Shown piece after piece: positions 41,684 to 51,800 of a DNA stretch of 64,000 bases; position 1 is the first letter of the stretch, and each line of letters starts with the position of its first letter. The DNA lies in contig JAFKAC010000079.1 of NCBI GenBank assembly GCA_025766275.1, positions 1 through 64,000 of the forward strand. The letters are read 5' to 3'. A model generated the notes under the pieces. That model was not told where the DNA came from, did no database searches, and saw only the letters and a program-made list of their open reading frames with translations. This DNA comes from Lactarius indigo (Eukaryota > Basidiomycota > Agaricomycetes > Russulales > Russulaceae). The position numbers and the translations under genes are program-made.

Positions 41684-43375
41684 GTGGCTAGCATCAGTGT
41701 CACCTTTGAATCAGACAACGATTGGACCCCAGTCACAACCAGAACACAAGACGACCTCCCACACCACGTTAAAAGCAGTCAACTAGGAAAAGGAGCTCGC
41801 TGGGCCACAACATCAGGCAGACCACCTTGTTACAAGTGCCTCATCAAAGGCGAACTCAGACCAGTGGAATTCATCAACAACAACTGGTACATCCTCCGAT
41901 ACTTTCAGAACACATACCACACCAGAGCCATAAACATCACACCACACAGATTTGCTGAAGGACTAGGCTGGTGGAACGAAGAAGACGAACAGAACCCAGA
42001 AACGCCCACACAACAATCATCCTCAGCACCAAGAAACACTAGGGGAACATACGGACTACAACAAGACTCGTCAGAAGAAGAACCCAGCTCAGACGAAGCG
42101 GAATCACACTCAGAACTATCCCACTCCTCAGAACACCGCCTAGACATCACAGTACCCACACAAGCTTCGTCACAAGCCAGCCCCACTATCCCCATCTGGA
42201 TAGAACCATCCCCAGCGGAAGAAGGATTCCCAGCCCCACTACCACCAACCAGATTGCCCTCCCCAGTCGAACCACCCCAGATCCCCATCACACCACAGCC
42301 AACACTTATCATGTCAGCTATAAACGCCACAGGCACTGGCACAGGTACCGGCTCAAGCACCGGAACAGGAGGAACACCAACAACGAGCTCAGGAGGACTC
42401 AAAGGAGCACCTCCTACTCCGTTCACCGGAGATAGAACAGAGAGTGGTCAGTTCAAAAGAGAACTACTACGATACATCAAGTTAAATAGCGAGAATGAAC
42501 TCATCAAAGAACCTTATGCACGAGTACTATTCGCCCTTACAATGTTCAAAGGACCTGGTGTACAGCTGTGGGTCAACCAAACCGAAGATGACATGGAAGC
42601 GGCACTAGCAGACCCCACCAAAGCCCTCACCAAAAACAGCAAAGATCTTTGGGACGGTTTTCTCGACACCTTCGACAGAGATTGGACCGACACTCTAAAC
42701 AAAGAAAGAGCCTACCAGAAGCTCATCAGTCTGACGATGCAGGGTGGAGCATTGGACAGTTACATCCTCGACTTTGAACACCTTGCAGGAATAGCAGGAT
42801 GGGCAAGGGATGCCCCTGGAACGGTGGAATTCTTTAAAAGAGGACTACCCACAGGACTGTATCGTGCTTGCCTTATGCGAACCACTATCCCAAACACCAT
42901 GGACGAGTGGCAAACCGCTGCCAGAGCAGAACACCAACGCTGGAAGTTACTAAAAACCAGACCAGGGAATAGAAACCCAGGGCCAACCCAGAACGTCCAC
43001 CAAGGACGACCAAAGCGAGACCCAAATGCGATGGATGTAGATGCCACCACCTCTACCCCCTTTAAGAAGCTTACCGAAGAAGAAAAGAAAGCCCTCATGA
43101 AAGAAGGACGCTGCTTCAAATGCAGGCAGCAAGGACACATGGCTAGGAGCTGTCAACGACAAAACACCACCAACCAAACCAAAGCCAGAGCTACAGACAC
43201 CCAAGAAGCGGACACTGCACCCCCATACACCCCAGAAGCAAGCACCTCATCAGTGGCTGCTACCACAACCGAAGATAAAGTCCGACAAGCCCATGCACTC
43301 GTCCAAGGCATGACTGAGGATGAAAAAAGACGCTACTATGCCTTAGATCAGGATTTTTGCGATGCCGACCTGTGA
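41684..43375 (+). CDS. Element B Gag
   Basis: 563 codons from GTG 41684, in context ATCGTGG. No ATG in any frame precedes 42311 on the transcript. The N-terminal domain (residues 1-100) matches families A and C (for example LRPVEFINNNWYILRYF against FRPVEFNFDHLCWVEV), so translation must begin upstream of the first ATG. An acidic Ser/Glu and Pro-rich linker spans residues 105-205. Met 210 (MSAINATGTG, 42311) in context ATCATGT may start a short form. The capsid-like domain is residues about 245-430, and a CX2CX4HX4C knuckle (CFKCRQQGHMARSC) lies near residue 478. Gag assembles particles and packages RNA. Pol overlaps the 3' end in the -1 frame. Confidence 0.9.
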   Translation: MASISVTFESDNDWTPVTTRTQDDLPHHVKSSQLGKGARWATTSGRPPCYKCLIKGELRPVEFINNNWYILRYFQNTYHTRAINITPHRFAEGLGWWNEEDEQNPETPTQQSSSAPRNTRGTYGLQQDSSEEEPSSDEAESHSELSHSSEHRLDITVPTQASSQASPTIPIWIEPSPAEEGFPAPLPPTRLPSPVEPPQIPITPQPTLIMSAINATGTGTGTGSSTGTGGTPTTSSGGLKGAPPTPFTGDRTESGQFKRELLRYIKLNSENELIKEPYARVLFALTMFKGPGVQLWVNQTEDDMEAALADPTKALTKNSKDLWDGFLDTFDRDWTDTLNKERAYQKLISLTMQGGALDSYILDFEHLAGIAGWARDAPGTVEFFKRGLPTGLYRACLMRTTIPNTMDEWQTAARAEHQRWKLLKTRPGNRNPGPTQNVHQGRPKRDPNAMDVDATTSTPFKKLTEEEKKALMKEGRCFKCRQQGHMARSCQRQNTTNQTKARATDTQEADTAPPYTPEASTSSVAATTTEDKVRQAHALVQGMTEDEKRRYYALDQDFCDADL

Positions 43376-43398
43376 GAGCTGACAGGGAGGCCAATTCA

Positions 43399-46300
43399 AT
43401 GTATAGTGTTCGCGATAGTGCTATGACAATCAAAGTCCTCGTTCGCCTTTACTACAAAGAAGCTCGCATAAATGTGCTGCTGGACAGCGGTGCAACAGAC
43501 AACCTAATCGACCGAAACCTGATCCAAAAACTTGGACTAGGAACCACTCCTCTGAAACCACCCAGATTGGTCCGGAATGTAGATGGATCGCTAAACAAAG
43601 ATGGCACCATGACAGAAACATGCCAGCTATGGATAAAAAGAGGAGAAGAAGAAACTCCCTTCCAGTTTTTCGTAACCAGCCTAGGGGAAGACAGAATGAT
43701 CTTTGGATATCCCTGGTTCGAACACGAAAACCCAGACATAGACTGGAAGAAACAAGAGCTGAAAGGGGAAGCCGTCACCATCCTGACAGGAGGGTACCGC
43801 TTCCGAAGAAAGCGACACCAAGAAGCGAAAGCGGCAGCAACCAAAACAACCTTTGACCCAGTAAAAGAAACCGCAATCCCAGAAGAATACCAGTGCCACA
43901 ACAAAGTATTCTCAGACGAAGAAGCACAGCGCTTTCCCCCAGAAAGAGAAGAAGACCATCCTATCACATTGCGACCAGATGCACCCAACAAGATCAATTG
44001 CAAAATCTACCCCTTGACTCCAGAAGAAGACAAGGAGTTGAAGGCATATCTCGACGAAAACATAGCAAAAGGGTACATCTATGAAGGAAGCTCCCCCTAC
44101 GCTTCCTCCTTCTTCTTCAGAAAGAAAACAGATGGAGGGTTACGCCCTATCCTGGACTACAGACCCCTAAATACCTGGACAATAAAAGACACTTACCCAC
44201 TACCTCTCATCTCCGACATCCTGACCAACTTAAATGGGAAAACACTGTTCTCAAAGTTCGATATCAGATGGGGGTACCATAACATCCGCATAAAAGAGGA
44301 AGACCAGTGGAAGGCAGCCTTCAAGACACCAAGGGGGCTGTTCATCCCTCGAGTCATGACCTTCGGCCTCACAAACGCACCAGCCACCTTTGCAAGAACC
44401 ATGAGCAGAATACTTCGACCGCTTATGGACAAATACCCGAGAGAGCTATTTGTGTACATGGACGATGTCCTGATAGCCACAGAAGAAGATACAGAACGCC
44501 ACAGACAAATTGTACACGAGTTCTTGGAAATCTGTGAAAAGGAATCTTATTTCCTTAAAGCGTCGAAATGCGTGTTCGAACAAAGAAAGATCCACTACCT
44601 AGGCATTGTCATCGATGGGTCTCAAATCAAAATCGACCCAAAGAAGGTAGAAGGACTAAAAGACTGGCCAAGAGACATCAAGTCAGTCAAACAAGCAAGA
44701 AGTGTGTTGGGGACACTAAGTTATCAGCGACCCTTCATCCCCAACTTCGCTCACTTAGCAAGACCCATCACGGACACAGTAAAGACGTCAGAAGGACCCT
44801 TCAGATGGACAAAGGAAGCAGCAGAAGCCTTAGAAGCTCTCATCACGCTTGTGTGCAAAGACCCCATCTTATGCCAACCAGATATGGACAAACCTTTCGA
44901 ACTAGAAGTAGATGCCTCCGCCTTTGCCACAGGGGCAATCTTAACACAAAGAGACAGCCGAAACAAACCACAAGCTGTGGGATACTTCTCCAAATCGTTT
45001 TCAGAAGCGGAGCGCAACTATGACATCCATGACAGGGAACTCCTGGCAGTAATCAGAGGATTAGAACACTGGAGACACCTTCTTTTAGGGTCCCCCCACG
45101 AAATCACAGTGTTTACCGACCACAAAAACCTAGAATATTATCGCCACCCTCGACAAATCAATAGGAGAGTGGCGCGCTACATCCCCAGACTTGCAGACTA
45201 TCACATCAAACTCCACCACAAACCTGGACCCCAAAACCATGCTGATGCCCTGTCAAGACGCCCTGACCACGACACCGGAGCAGGGGATAACACTGATGTA
45301 GTGGTCCTGACTCCAACCATCTTCGCAAACTCCGCTCTCTCCATAAGGATAGATGACCGGGTCATGGCACACCAATTAGACCACCAAGACACTCTGGACG
45401 AGTGGGCCGCCCCCTTCCACCTAGTAAAACAAGGCAAACACTGGTGGAAAGGTGACAAACTGGTGGTTGTGGACAACACACCGCTAAAGAGGGGGGTAAT
45501 TTCCCTGTTTCACGATACAAAAACAGCTGGACACCCCGGAATAACAAAGACCTTGTGGTTAGTGTCACAAGACTTTTGGTGGCCAAACATGAAAGACGAC
45601 ATATCCGCATATGTAAAGGGCTGTGCCACATGCCAATCAAACAAGAACTTCCCTGGGAACCCGAAACCACCGATATTCCCCATCAAGACTAACCCAGAAG
45701 CACTCCCTTTTGAAACCATCGCTCTAGACTTTATCACAAAGCTACCCCAATCAGAAGACAATGACACAATTCTCACCATCACGGATCATGACTGTTCCAA
45801 AGCAGCCTTCTTTATCCCATGCAGCGAAACAATAGACGCAGAAGGAGTGGCAAAACTCTATGCCAAAACTGTCCTGCCACACTATGGACTACCAAGAAGG
45901 GTCATCTCCGACAGAGACCCCAGATTCACAGCGAAGTTCATCAAAGAACTGTGCAGAGTGCTTGACATAGAACAAAACATCAGCACAGCATACCACCCAC
46001 AAACAGATGGACAATCAGAGCGAACAAACCAGTGGTTAGAACAGTACCTCCGAATGTTCATAAACCATCAACAAGACAATTGGACGGAGCTACTACCACT
46101 GGCACAGTACACCCACAACTCCTGGCCAAGCGCAACCACTAAAAAGGCACCCTACGAACTAATCCTTGGGTACATCCCAAGAGTACACCAACCGGAAAGA
46201 ACGACCACAGTACCAGGAACACAAGAGAGATTGGAGCGAATCCAGGAAGCCAGAAGGACCGCCCAAGCAGCAATTACCCATGCACAGTCACTCTACAAAG

Positions 46301-46857
46301 GATCCTCTCGCTTCGAACAACACACAGAAGGAGATAGTGTGTGGCTGGATGCCAGGAACTTGAAAACAACGCACCCTAGTTTCAAGTTAGCCCCAAAAAG
46401 ATATGGACCCTTCAGGGTCACAAAGAAGATCTCCGCCACCACATATGCCCTGAAACTTCCCCATCAATGGCGGATCCACCCAGTATTCCATGCGTCCCTC
46501 CTGATGCCATACAAAGAAACCTCCATACATGGAAAGAACTTTACGGAACCACCCCCAGATCTAGTAGATGGAGAACAGGAGTGGGAAGTCGAGAAAATAC
46601 TAGAAACAAGACGCCACAGGAACCAGTTACAGTTCCTAATCAAGTGGAAAGGATACTCCGATGCACACAACAGTTGGGAACCAGAAAAGAACCTCAACGC
46701 CCCAGAACTTATTCAGGAACACTTCGAAAGTAACCCCAGAAGTGAAGGAGCAAAACAATGGTTAAAACGAAAGGAAGTAACACGTCATAGAAACAGAAGG
46801 AGGAGGAATAGCCCTTCGCATTCCCCCTCCTGGACACACAGCTCCCCCTACTCCTGA
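43399..46857 (+). CDS. Element B Pol polyprotein with chromodomain
   Basis: 1152 codons from the first ATG; the frame is open from 43324 and overlaps gag in the -1 frame. Domains by residue: aspartic protease with LLDSGATDN near 28; reverse transcriptase with YMDD near 353; RNase H with FELEVDASAFATGA near 500; integrase HHCC zinc finger near 705-750 (HPG, CATCQ) and catalytic core [32 protein letters not shown] near 775-885; chromodomain KWKGYSDAHNSWEPEKNL near 1080-1105. All catalytic residues I can see are present. The gag-pol overlap has A6 and T5 runs but no canonical -1 heptamer, so how Pol is made is unresolved. The chromodomain probably steers integration towards modified chromatin, as known for chromoviruses. 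Confidence 0.95.
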   Translation: MYSVRDSAMTIKVLVRLYYKEARINVLLDSGATDNLIDRNLIQKLGLGTTPLKPPRLVRNVDGSLNKDGTMTETCQLWIKRGEEETPFQFFVTSLGEDRMIFGYPWFEHENPDIDWKKQELKGEAVTILTGGYRFRRKRHQEAKAAATKTTFDPVKETAIPEEYQCHNKVFSDEEAQRFPPEREEDHPITLRPDAPNKINCKIYPLTPEEDKELKAYLDENIAKGYIYEGSSPYASSFFFRKKTDGGLRPILDYRPLNTWTIKDTYPLPLISDILTNLNGKTLFSKFDIRWGYHNIRIKEEDQWKAAFKTPRGLFIPRVMTFGLTNAPATFARTMSRILRPLMDKYPRELFVYMDDVLIATEEDTERHRQIVHEFLEICEKESYFLKASKCVFEQRKIHYLGIVIDGSQIKIDPKKVEGLKDWPRDIKSVKQARSVLGTLSYQRPFIPNFAHLARPITDTVKTSEGPFRWTKEAAEALEALITLVCKDPILCQPDMDKPFELEVDASAFATGAILTQRDSRNKPQAVGYFSKSFSEAERNYDIHDRELLAVIRGLEHWRHLLLGSPHEITVFTDHKNLEYYRHPRQINRRVARYIPRLADYHIKLHHKPGPQNHADALSRRPDHDTGAGDNTDVVVLTPTIFANSALSIRIDDRVMAHQLDHQDTLDEWAAPFHLVKQGKHWWKGDKLVVVDNTPLKRGVISLFHDTKTAGHPGITKTLWLVSQDFWWPNMKDDISAYVKGCATCQSNKNFPGNPKPPIFPIKTNPEALPFETIALDFITKLPQSEDNDTILTITDHDCSKAAFFIPCSETIDAEGVAKLYAKTVLPHYGLPRRVISDRDPRFTAKFIKELCRVLDIEQNISTAYHPQTDGQSERTNQWLEQYLRMFINHQQDNWTELLPLAQYTHNSWPSATTKKAPYELILGYIPRVHQPERTTTVPGTQERLERIQEARRTAQAAITHAQSLYKGSSRFEQHTEGDSVWLDARNLKTTHPSFKLAPKRYGPFRVTKKISATTYALKLPHQWRIHPVFHASLLMPYKETSIHGKNFTEPPPDLVDGEQEWEVEKILETRRHRNQLQFLIKWKGYSDAHNSWEPEKNLNAPELIQEHFESNPRSEGAKQWLKRKEVTRHRNRRRRNSPSHSPSWTHSSPYS

Positions 46858-46900
46858 GATACACCGACCTACCACCTCCCCCCCTGATCCTAGAGTGGCT

Positions 46901-48025
46901 ATGGCTCGTCTCAGCGAAATAACCAACGACCCAATCATGGACGCACTCCCCATTAACTATGAAAGGATGCGTATCGCTGCTGAAGAAGACGACGACCCTG
47001 GCTACCCCTTCTTCTTGAATGACCCCTGGAGCAGCCGCTATGTCCACTTCCTCATCCCTGACGACGCTGACCCAACCTCGTACATCCGAAAGGATGCCAA
47101 ATGGATCAAGATCAGTGAAAACAAAGAAGATGTCATCGGCACCATGGGCAAGAACCTCCCTCACTATGGCCTCCCCCTTTTCCTCCTTCCCAGAGACGAC
47201 GACCCCCACAATCCAGCTCCCCCCATCACCTCAGCTCAGATGCAGAACTTGGACGAAGCTTCCCCCACAGCCAGACAAGTCGATGAAGTCCTAGAAGACC
47301 TGAAAGATGACCGCCTCACAGCAGAAATCTCCAGGACTCGCCAACTCTTGCGAAACCAGAAGGCCCTCCGAAAGGAGATTGAAGGCCTGTACAAGACGAT
47401 GGAGCCCCTCAAAAGGCACCTCCTCAACATGGACATGCAACTAACCAGCACCCGAAGAAGGCTGCAAGAACACAAGGCCTATGTCCGGATTGCAGACCGA
47501 TGGCTCGCACTACACCCCCCTCCTCCGGAAGAAGAAACTCACCCCTTTGAAGTTCACCACATTCCTGCCCCTGCTCCACCTCGCTACCACTCCATGCCAA
47601 GACTCCACGACGAACCAGAAGGACCTAGCCCCTCTGCAGAAAGGAAGAAGAGACGCAAGCGCAGAGCCAACAAGAAGGAGACTGGCACCATCCGACTTTG
47701 TTACAGGTGTCAGTCTGAAGACCACCTCTCCTTCGCCTGCCCTCAAAAACAGAAGTTTTGCTGGAGGTGTTCTAGCACTGACCACTTCCCCTATCAGTGC
47801 CTCTGGCCAGCCCCGGAAGAACGCACTCAGTGGTGTGGCAAGTGTTTTACCAGCAACAACCACGAAGAAATCAAGTGCCCCAAGTATGAAAGTTGTCGCA
47901 AGTGCGGGGCCCATGGTCCCTTCAACTTCCTTCGCCAACATCGCTGCCCCCTCCCTCGCGAAAGCACCCCCTCCAACGATGTAGACAACGATGTCTATGA
48001 CCTGATGGACTTCGAAGCACTCTAG
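46901..48025 (+). CDS. Element B third ORF: extra domain, coiled coil and zinc knuckles
   Basis: 374 codons starting 43 nt after the pol stop. The N-terminal 110 residues contain YVHFLIPDDAD and GKNLPHYGLPLFLLP. They are followed by a DDRLTAEISRTRQLL coiled-coil segment (about 130-200). Both resemble the post-chromodomain part of Pol in families A and C (HIHFPITGPD, GKPLYATP, DESLVAEVTRYR). The C-terminal part has two perfect CX2CX4HX4C knuckles (CYRCQSEDHLSFAC, CWRCSSTDHFPYQC) and two variant Cys/His clusters. No signal peptide or transmembrane segment, so it is not an envelope. It may be a nucleic-acid-binding accessory protein. Translation would need reinitiation, a subgenomic RNA or splicing. 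Confidence 0.8.
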   Translation: MARLSEITNDPIMDALPINYERMRIAAEEDDDPGYPFFLNDPWSSRYVHFLIPDDADPTSYIRKDAKWIKISENKEDVIGTMGKNLPHYGLPLFLLPRDDDPHNPAPPITSAQMQNLDEASPTARQVDEVLEDLKDDRLTAEISRTRQLLRNQKALRKEIEGLYKTMEPLKRHLLNMDMQLTSTRRRLQEHKAYVRIADRWLALHPPPPEEETHPFEVHHIPAPAPPRYHSMPRLHDEPEGPSPSAERKKRRKRRANKKETGTIRLCYRCQSEDHLSFACPQKQKFCWRCSSTDHFPYQCLWPAPEERTQWCGKCFTSNNHEEIKCPKYESCRKCGAHGPFNFLRQHRCPLPRESTPSNDVDNDVYDLMDFEAL

Positions 48026-48040
48026 GGAGAGTTGACTTAG

Positions 48041-48051
48041 AGAGGGGCTCA
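48041..48051 (+). promoter_or_regulatory. Polypurine tract, element B
   Basis: AGAGGGGCTCA directly precedes the 3' LTR at 48052 and is the likely plus-strand primer. Confidence 0.6.
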
Positions 48052-48631
48052 TGTTATGATCCGACGCTTCGGACCTAAGTCACAGTATGTTTCCACCCTG
48101 CCTTTCCCCTTTCTGTACTATACCTTGTTACCAAAGGAGCTACTGTTACTAGTGGCGCTGTTTCTTTGATCCGAACTTCTGTTTACTCCGTTTAGTCTCT
48201 TTGATATTGTGTGGACTTGTGTTCATGTTGTTTGGAACCCTGTCCTATATAAACCTGTACCATAGACCGTAGGAAGCCAGACTTGGCTTCGTTTGCAATC
48301 TAGCAACCTTGCCTCCGTACTTTGGTGTGACCTCGCCTTATCCCTCTCTTCTTGTGCATCCCCTACCTCAGTCCCTAACCAGGACACTTCGAAGTCTTTG
48401 CAGTTGAACTATATCAACGCGTTACACCTGTTATACTCTGTGCACTAGCAAGATCAAGTGTAGAGAAGTGTTAGACACTTCGGACGAGGAGTCCTACATT
48501 ACAGAGTAGTGCTGCACCTTGTGCCACATTTTTATCACTCGTATTTCATAGCAATAAGACAACAGAGGTCTTCGCTTGATACTTGTGTGACTCAGAACCT
48601 TTAGAACCCACGCCCCTGCTAGGGCGTAACA
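48052..48631 (+). repeat. 3' LTR of element B
   Basis: 580 bp and essentially identical to 40896-41475. C1 gag resumes in phase after the GGCCG duplicate at 48632-48636. Confidence 0.97.
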
Positions 48632-48636
48632 GGCCG

Positions 48637-48764
48637 CCACTACGAGTAAAACCGCTGAAGAACGAGCCAAGGAGTGGCTTACTGGAGTAGCCAACACCCC
48701 CGATGACGTGAAAGACCTGATACTGCAGGATTTGTGGGGAAAGGAGGGTTTTCGGAGCGCCTGA
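48637..48764 (+). pseudogene. C1 Gag, 3' end after element B
   Basis: When the B insertion and one GGCCG copy are ignored, this segment continues the gag frame from 40895 without a shift. It ends at TGA 48762-48764. The residues (KTAEERAKEWLTGVAN, then DVKDLILQDLW) match the gag C-terminus of A and C2. Confidence 0.88.
48746..48752 (+). promoter_or_regulatory. -1 frameshift slippery heptamer GGGTTTT (C1)
   Basis: Gag codons GAG GGT TTT give G GGT TTT in canonical phase, 9 nt before the gag stop. Pol is in the -1 frame. The following block (GCCTGAACCC ... GGGTGAGGGC) can form a weak stem and is nearly invariant in A, C1 and C2. Confidence 0.8.
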
Positions 48765-48808
48765 ACCCGTCGGCCTGGGTGAGGGCTCTAAATTGTAATT
48801 CTGTAATC

Positions 48809-51800
48809 ATGACGCGTTTTCGTTCTCTTCGAATTCCAGTTTCGATTCGCACGAATTACCAAATGGCCAATATAAAAGCATTAGTGGACTCGGGGGCAAC
48901 CGACAACTTCATACACCCCGCCTTCGTCAAGAAATTAGGAATCGGTGTCCAACCCCTGTCCACACCACGAAAGATTTGGAATATAGACAATACGGAAAAT
49001 AAAGCTGGGTCTATCACTCATTTTACCGACTTAGACGTATACGCCAAAGGATACCACAGGACCATGCGTTTCCTCATCACCGATCTGGGGAGTGAAGAAA
49101 TTGTCTTAGGCTATCCCTGGTTGGCTACTTATGAACCGACTATTAACTGGCGGGACGCCGTAATACACGAAGAGATCATGCCGGTCGTGATCAGCACGCA
49201 GGACAGCCTCGATCGGCATACCGTCATCGCAGCCGCGCTCACCAATGACGAAAAGGAAGTGATCGTCCTCGACATGGACGAAGAAGGTACGTACCTACGT
49301 ACGACCACATCTACGGAGCTGGCCATTCGGGCGAAGACAGAAGAGGCACCCGTAACACTGCCGGCAGAATACACGGCCTTCGAGAGGCTCTTCAGTGAAG
49401 AAGCGTCTCAACGGTTCCCCCCAGCGCGACCTTGGGACCACGCTATCGACTTCAAGCCCGGCACCCCTTCGGCAATAGACTGCAAAATATACCCACTAAC
49501 ACAAGAAGAAGAGGGGAAGCTCAAGGAGTTTCTAGACGAGAAACTTAAACAGGGATACCTGCGACCGTCCATCTCCCCGTACGCCTCATCATTTTTCTTT
49601 GTCAAAAAGAAGGACGGAAAGCTACGCCCTGTACAGGATTATCGTATCATCAACTCACATACCATACGCAACCAATACCCGCTTCCCCTCATTCAAGATC
49701 TCATCTACGACCTCAGTAACGCCTACATTTACACCAAACTCGACATCCGCTGGGGGTACAACAACGTTTGCATACGCGACGGTGACCAGGAAAAGGCAGC
49801 CTTCAAGACCAAATTCGGCCTCTTCGAACCAACAGTCATGTTCTTTGGCCTCACGAACTCACCAGCTACCTTTCAAACAATGATGAACCACATTTACCGT
49901 GACACTATCGCAAAGCACGAACCACGGGGGACAGTCATCCGAGTTTACATGGACGATATTGGGATCGCTACACGGGAAGGCTCCACGTCAGCCGCTCACA
50001 TTGATGCCGTGACTGACGTCCTCCGCGTCGCCCAGGATCATGATCTCTACTTCAAGCTCGAGAAGTGCTTGTTTCACCAACCGCGGATGGATTACCTGGG
50101 GGTAATCCTTGAAAAGGGGGTAACACGCATGGACCCGGTAAAAGTTCGCGGCATCAAGGACTGGCCGACCCCGACCAAGGTCAGGGACGTACGTTCCTTT
50201 TTGGGCTTTTGCAACTTTTACCACCTTTTTATCCGCGGTTTCGCCACCCACGCACGACCATTGAACCGCCTCACCCGAAAAGATGTCGAGTGGAGATGGA
50301 CAGAAGACGAAGATCGTGCATTCAAAACCCTTAAGCGTCTCGTTACGGAAGAACCGGTGCTGGCACACCCCAATTTACAAGACCAATTCGAGTTGGAGGT
50401 CAACGCATCTGGATTTGCAGTAGGTGCCGTACTCCTACAAAAGAAAAATGACGGTCGCAAGCACCCGATAGGATACTATTCAGCTACGCTGAATGAAGCC
50501 GAGCGCAATTACGACATCTATGACTTGGAACTTCTGGCCATTGTCAAAGCCCTTCGACATTGGAGACCCCTGCTTGCAGGATCCCCGCACAAAATCAAGA
50601 TATTCTCCGACCATCTCAATCTCCAATACTGGAAAACTCCGCAAAAGATCAGTCGGAGGGTCGCCAGGGAAGTACTAGAACTGATGGAATATGACTTCGA
50701 GATCCATCACATCAAGGGGAAGAATAACGGCAGAGCGGACACCTTATCTAGACGACCGGACTACGACCAGGGGGAAGGGGACAACCAAGGTGTAGTGGTC
50801 CTACCTCCCGAAGTATTTGTGCGGGCTGCTAATACTGCGCGCGCCCTGGAAATACACCCAATGCTACAAACACCGAGACGACAACAAGACCCAGCAATTA
50901 TCAAGGGATGGGTCGACGCTCATCAGCTGAAGAAAATCGAGGGAGAATGGTACAAGGATGGACGACTGGTGATCACGGGACCCATGTCCACGTACAGGGC
51001 GATTATACATGACCACCATGACCCCCCTCTCCACGGACATCCAGGCATCAGTAGGACCCAACGAATCGTGGAACGCCATTACTGGTGGCCACGTATTCGT
51101 CGAGACGTCTATGAATACGTCACAGGATGCGCTGACTGCCAGCGGAATAAAGTCAATACAAAACCAACACGCGCGCCGCTTCATCCAATCACTGCAGTAG
51201 CGGACGCCCCCCCCTTTCACACTATCGCGTTGGATTTCATCACTAAACTACCATCGTCCCAATCCTATGACAGCGTTCTTACCGTTACCGACCACGATTG
51301 CAGTAAAGCCTTGATATTCATCCCATGCAACGAAGAAGTTACGGCAGAAGAGACCGCTGTTCTGTATGTCAACCATGTGTTCAAGCGGTTCGGGCTACCG
51401 CGCAAGATCATCAGCGACCGTGACCCTCGATTTACATCCAAGTTCACTAGAGAAGTATGTCGTATCCTGGGAATCAAGCAAAACATTTCTACGGCGTATC
51501 ACCCTCGAACCGACGGGCAGTCCGAACGGACCAATCAATGGCTAGAGCAGTATCTGCGATTCTGGGCCAATGAGCGTCAAGATAACTGGGCGGCATACCT
51601 TCCCATAGCAGAATTCGCTCATAACAATTGGCCCCATGAGCACACGAAGCAGTCGCCATTTATGCTGCTTATGGGTTACGACCCGATAGCCGATTGGACA
51701 GATAAGCCGTCTCCTATTCCGAATGTTATCACCCGACTCGCACAGCTTAAGGAAGCGCGACAGCTGGCCCAGACCCTTATCAAAAAGGCCCAGGACAGCT

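Larger units (their letters stand above)
40896..48631 (+). mobile_element. Ty3/Gypsy chromovirus, family B, complete and very young (TSD GGCCG)
   Basis: A 7736-bp element inserted near the 3' end of C1 gag, flanked by GGCCG at 40891-40895 and 48632-48636. Its 580-bp LTRs (40896-41475, 48052-48631) differ at about one base (near 41232 against 48388). It has three open frames: gag, pol in the -1 frame, and a third ORF with zinc knuckles. All key catalytic motifs I can check are intact, so it may still be active. Confidence 0.97.

Noticed and set aside
46901..48025. Envelope-like third ORF in element B
   Set aside because: No signal peptide, transmembrane segment or fusion-peptide-like stretch; it has zinc knuckles and a coiled coil instead.
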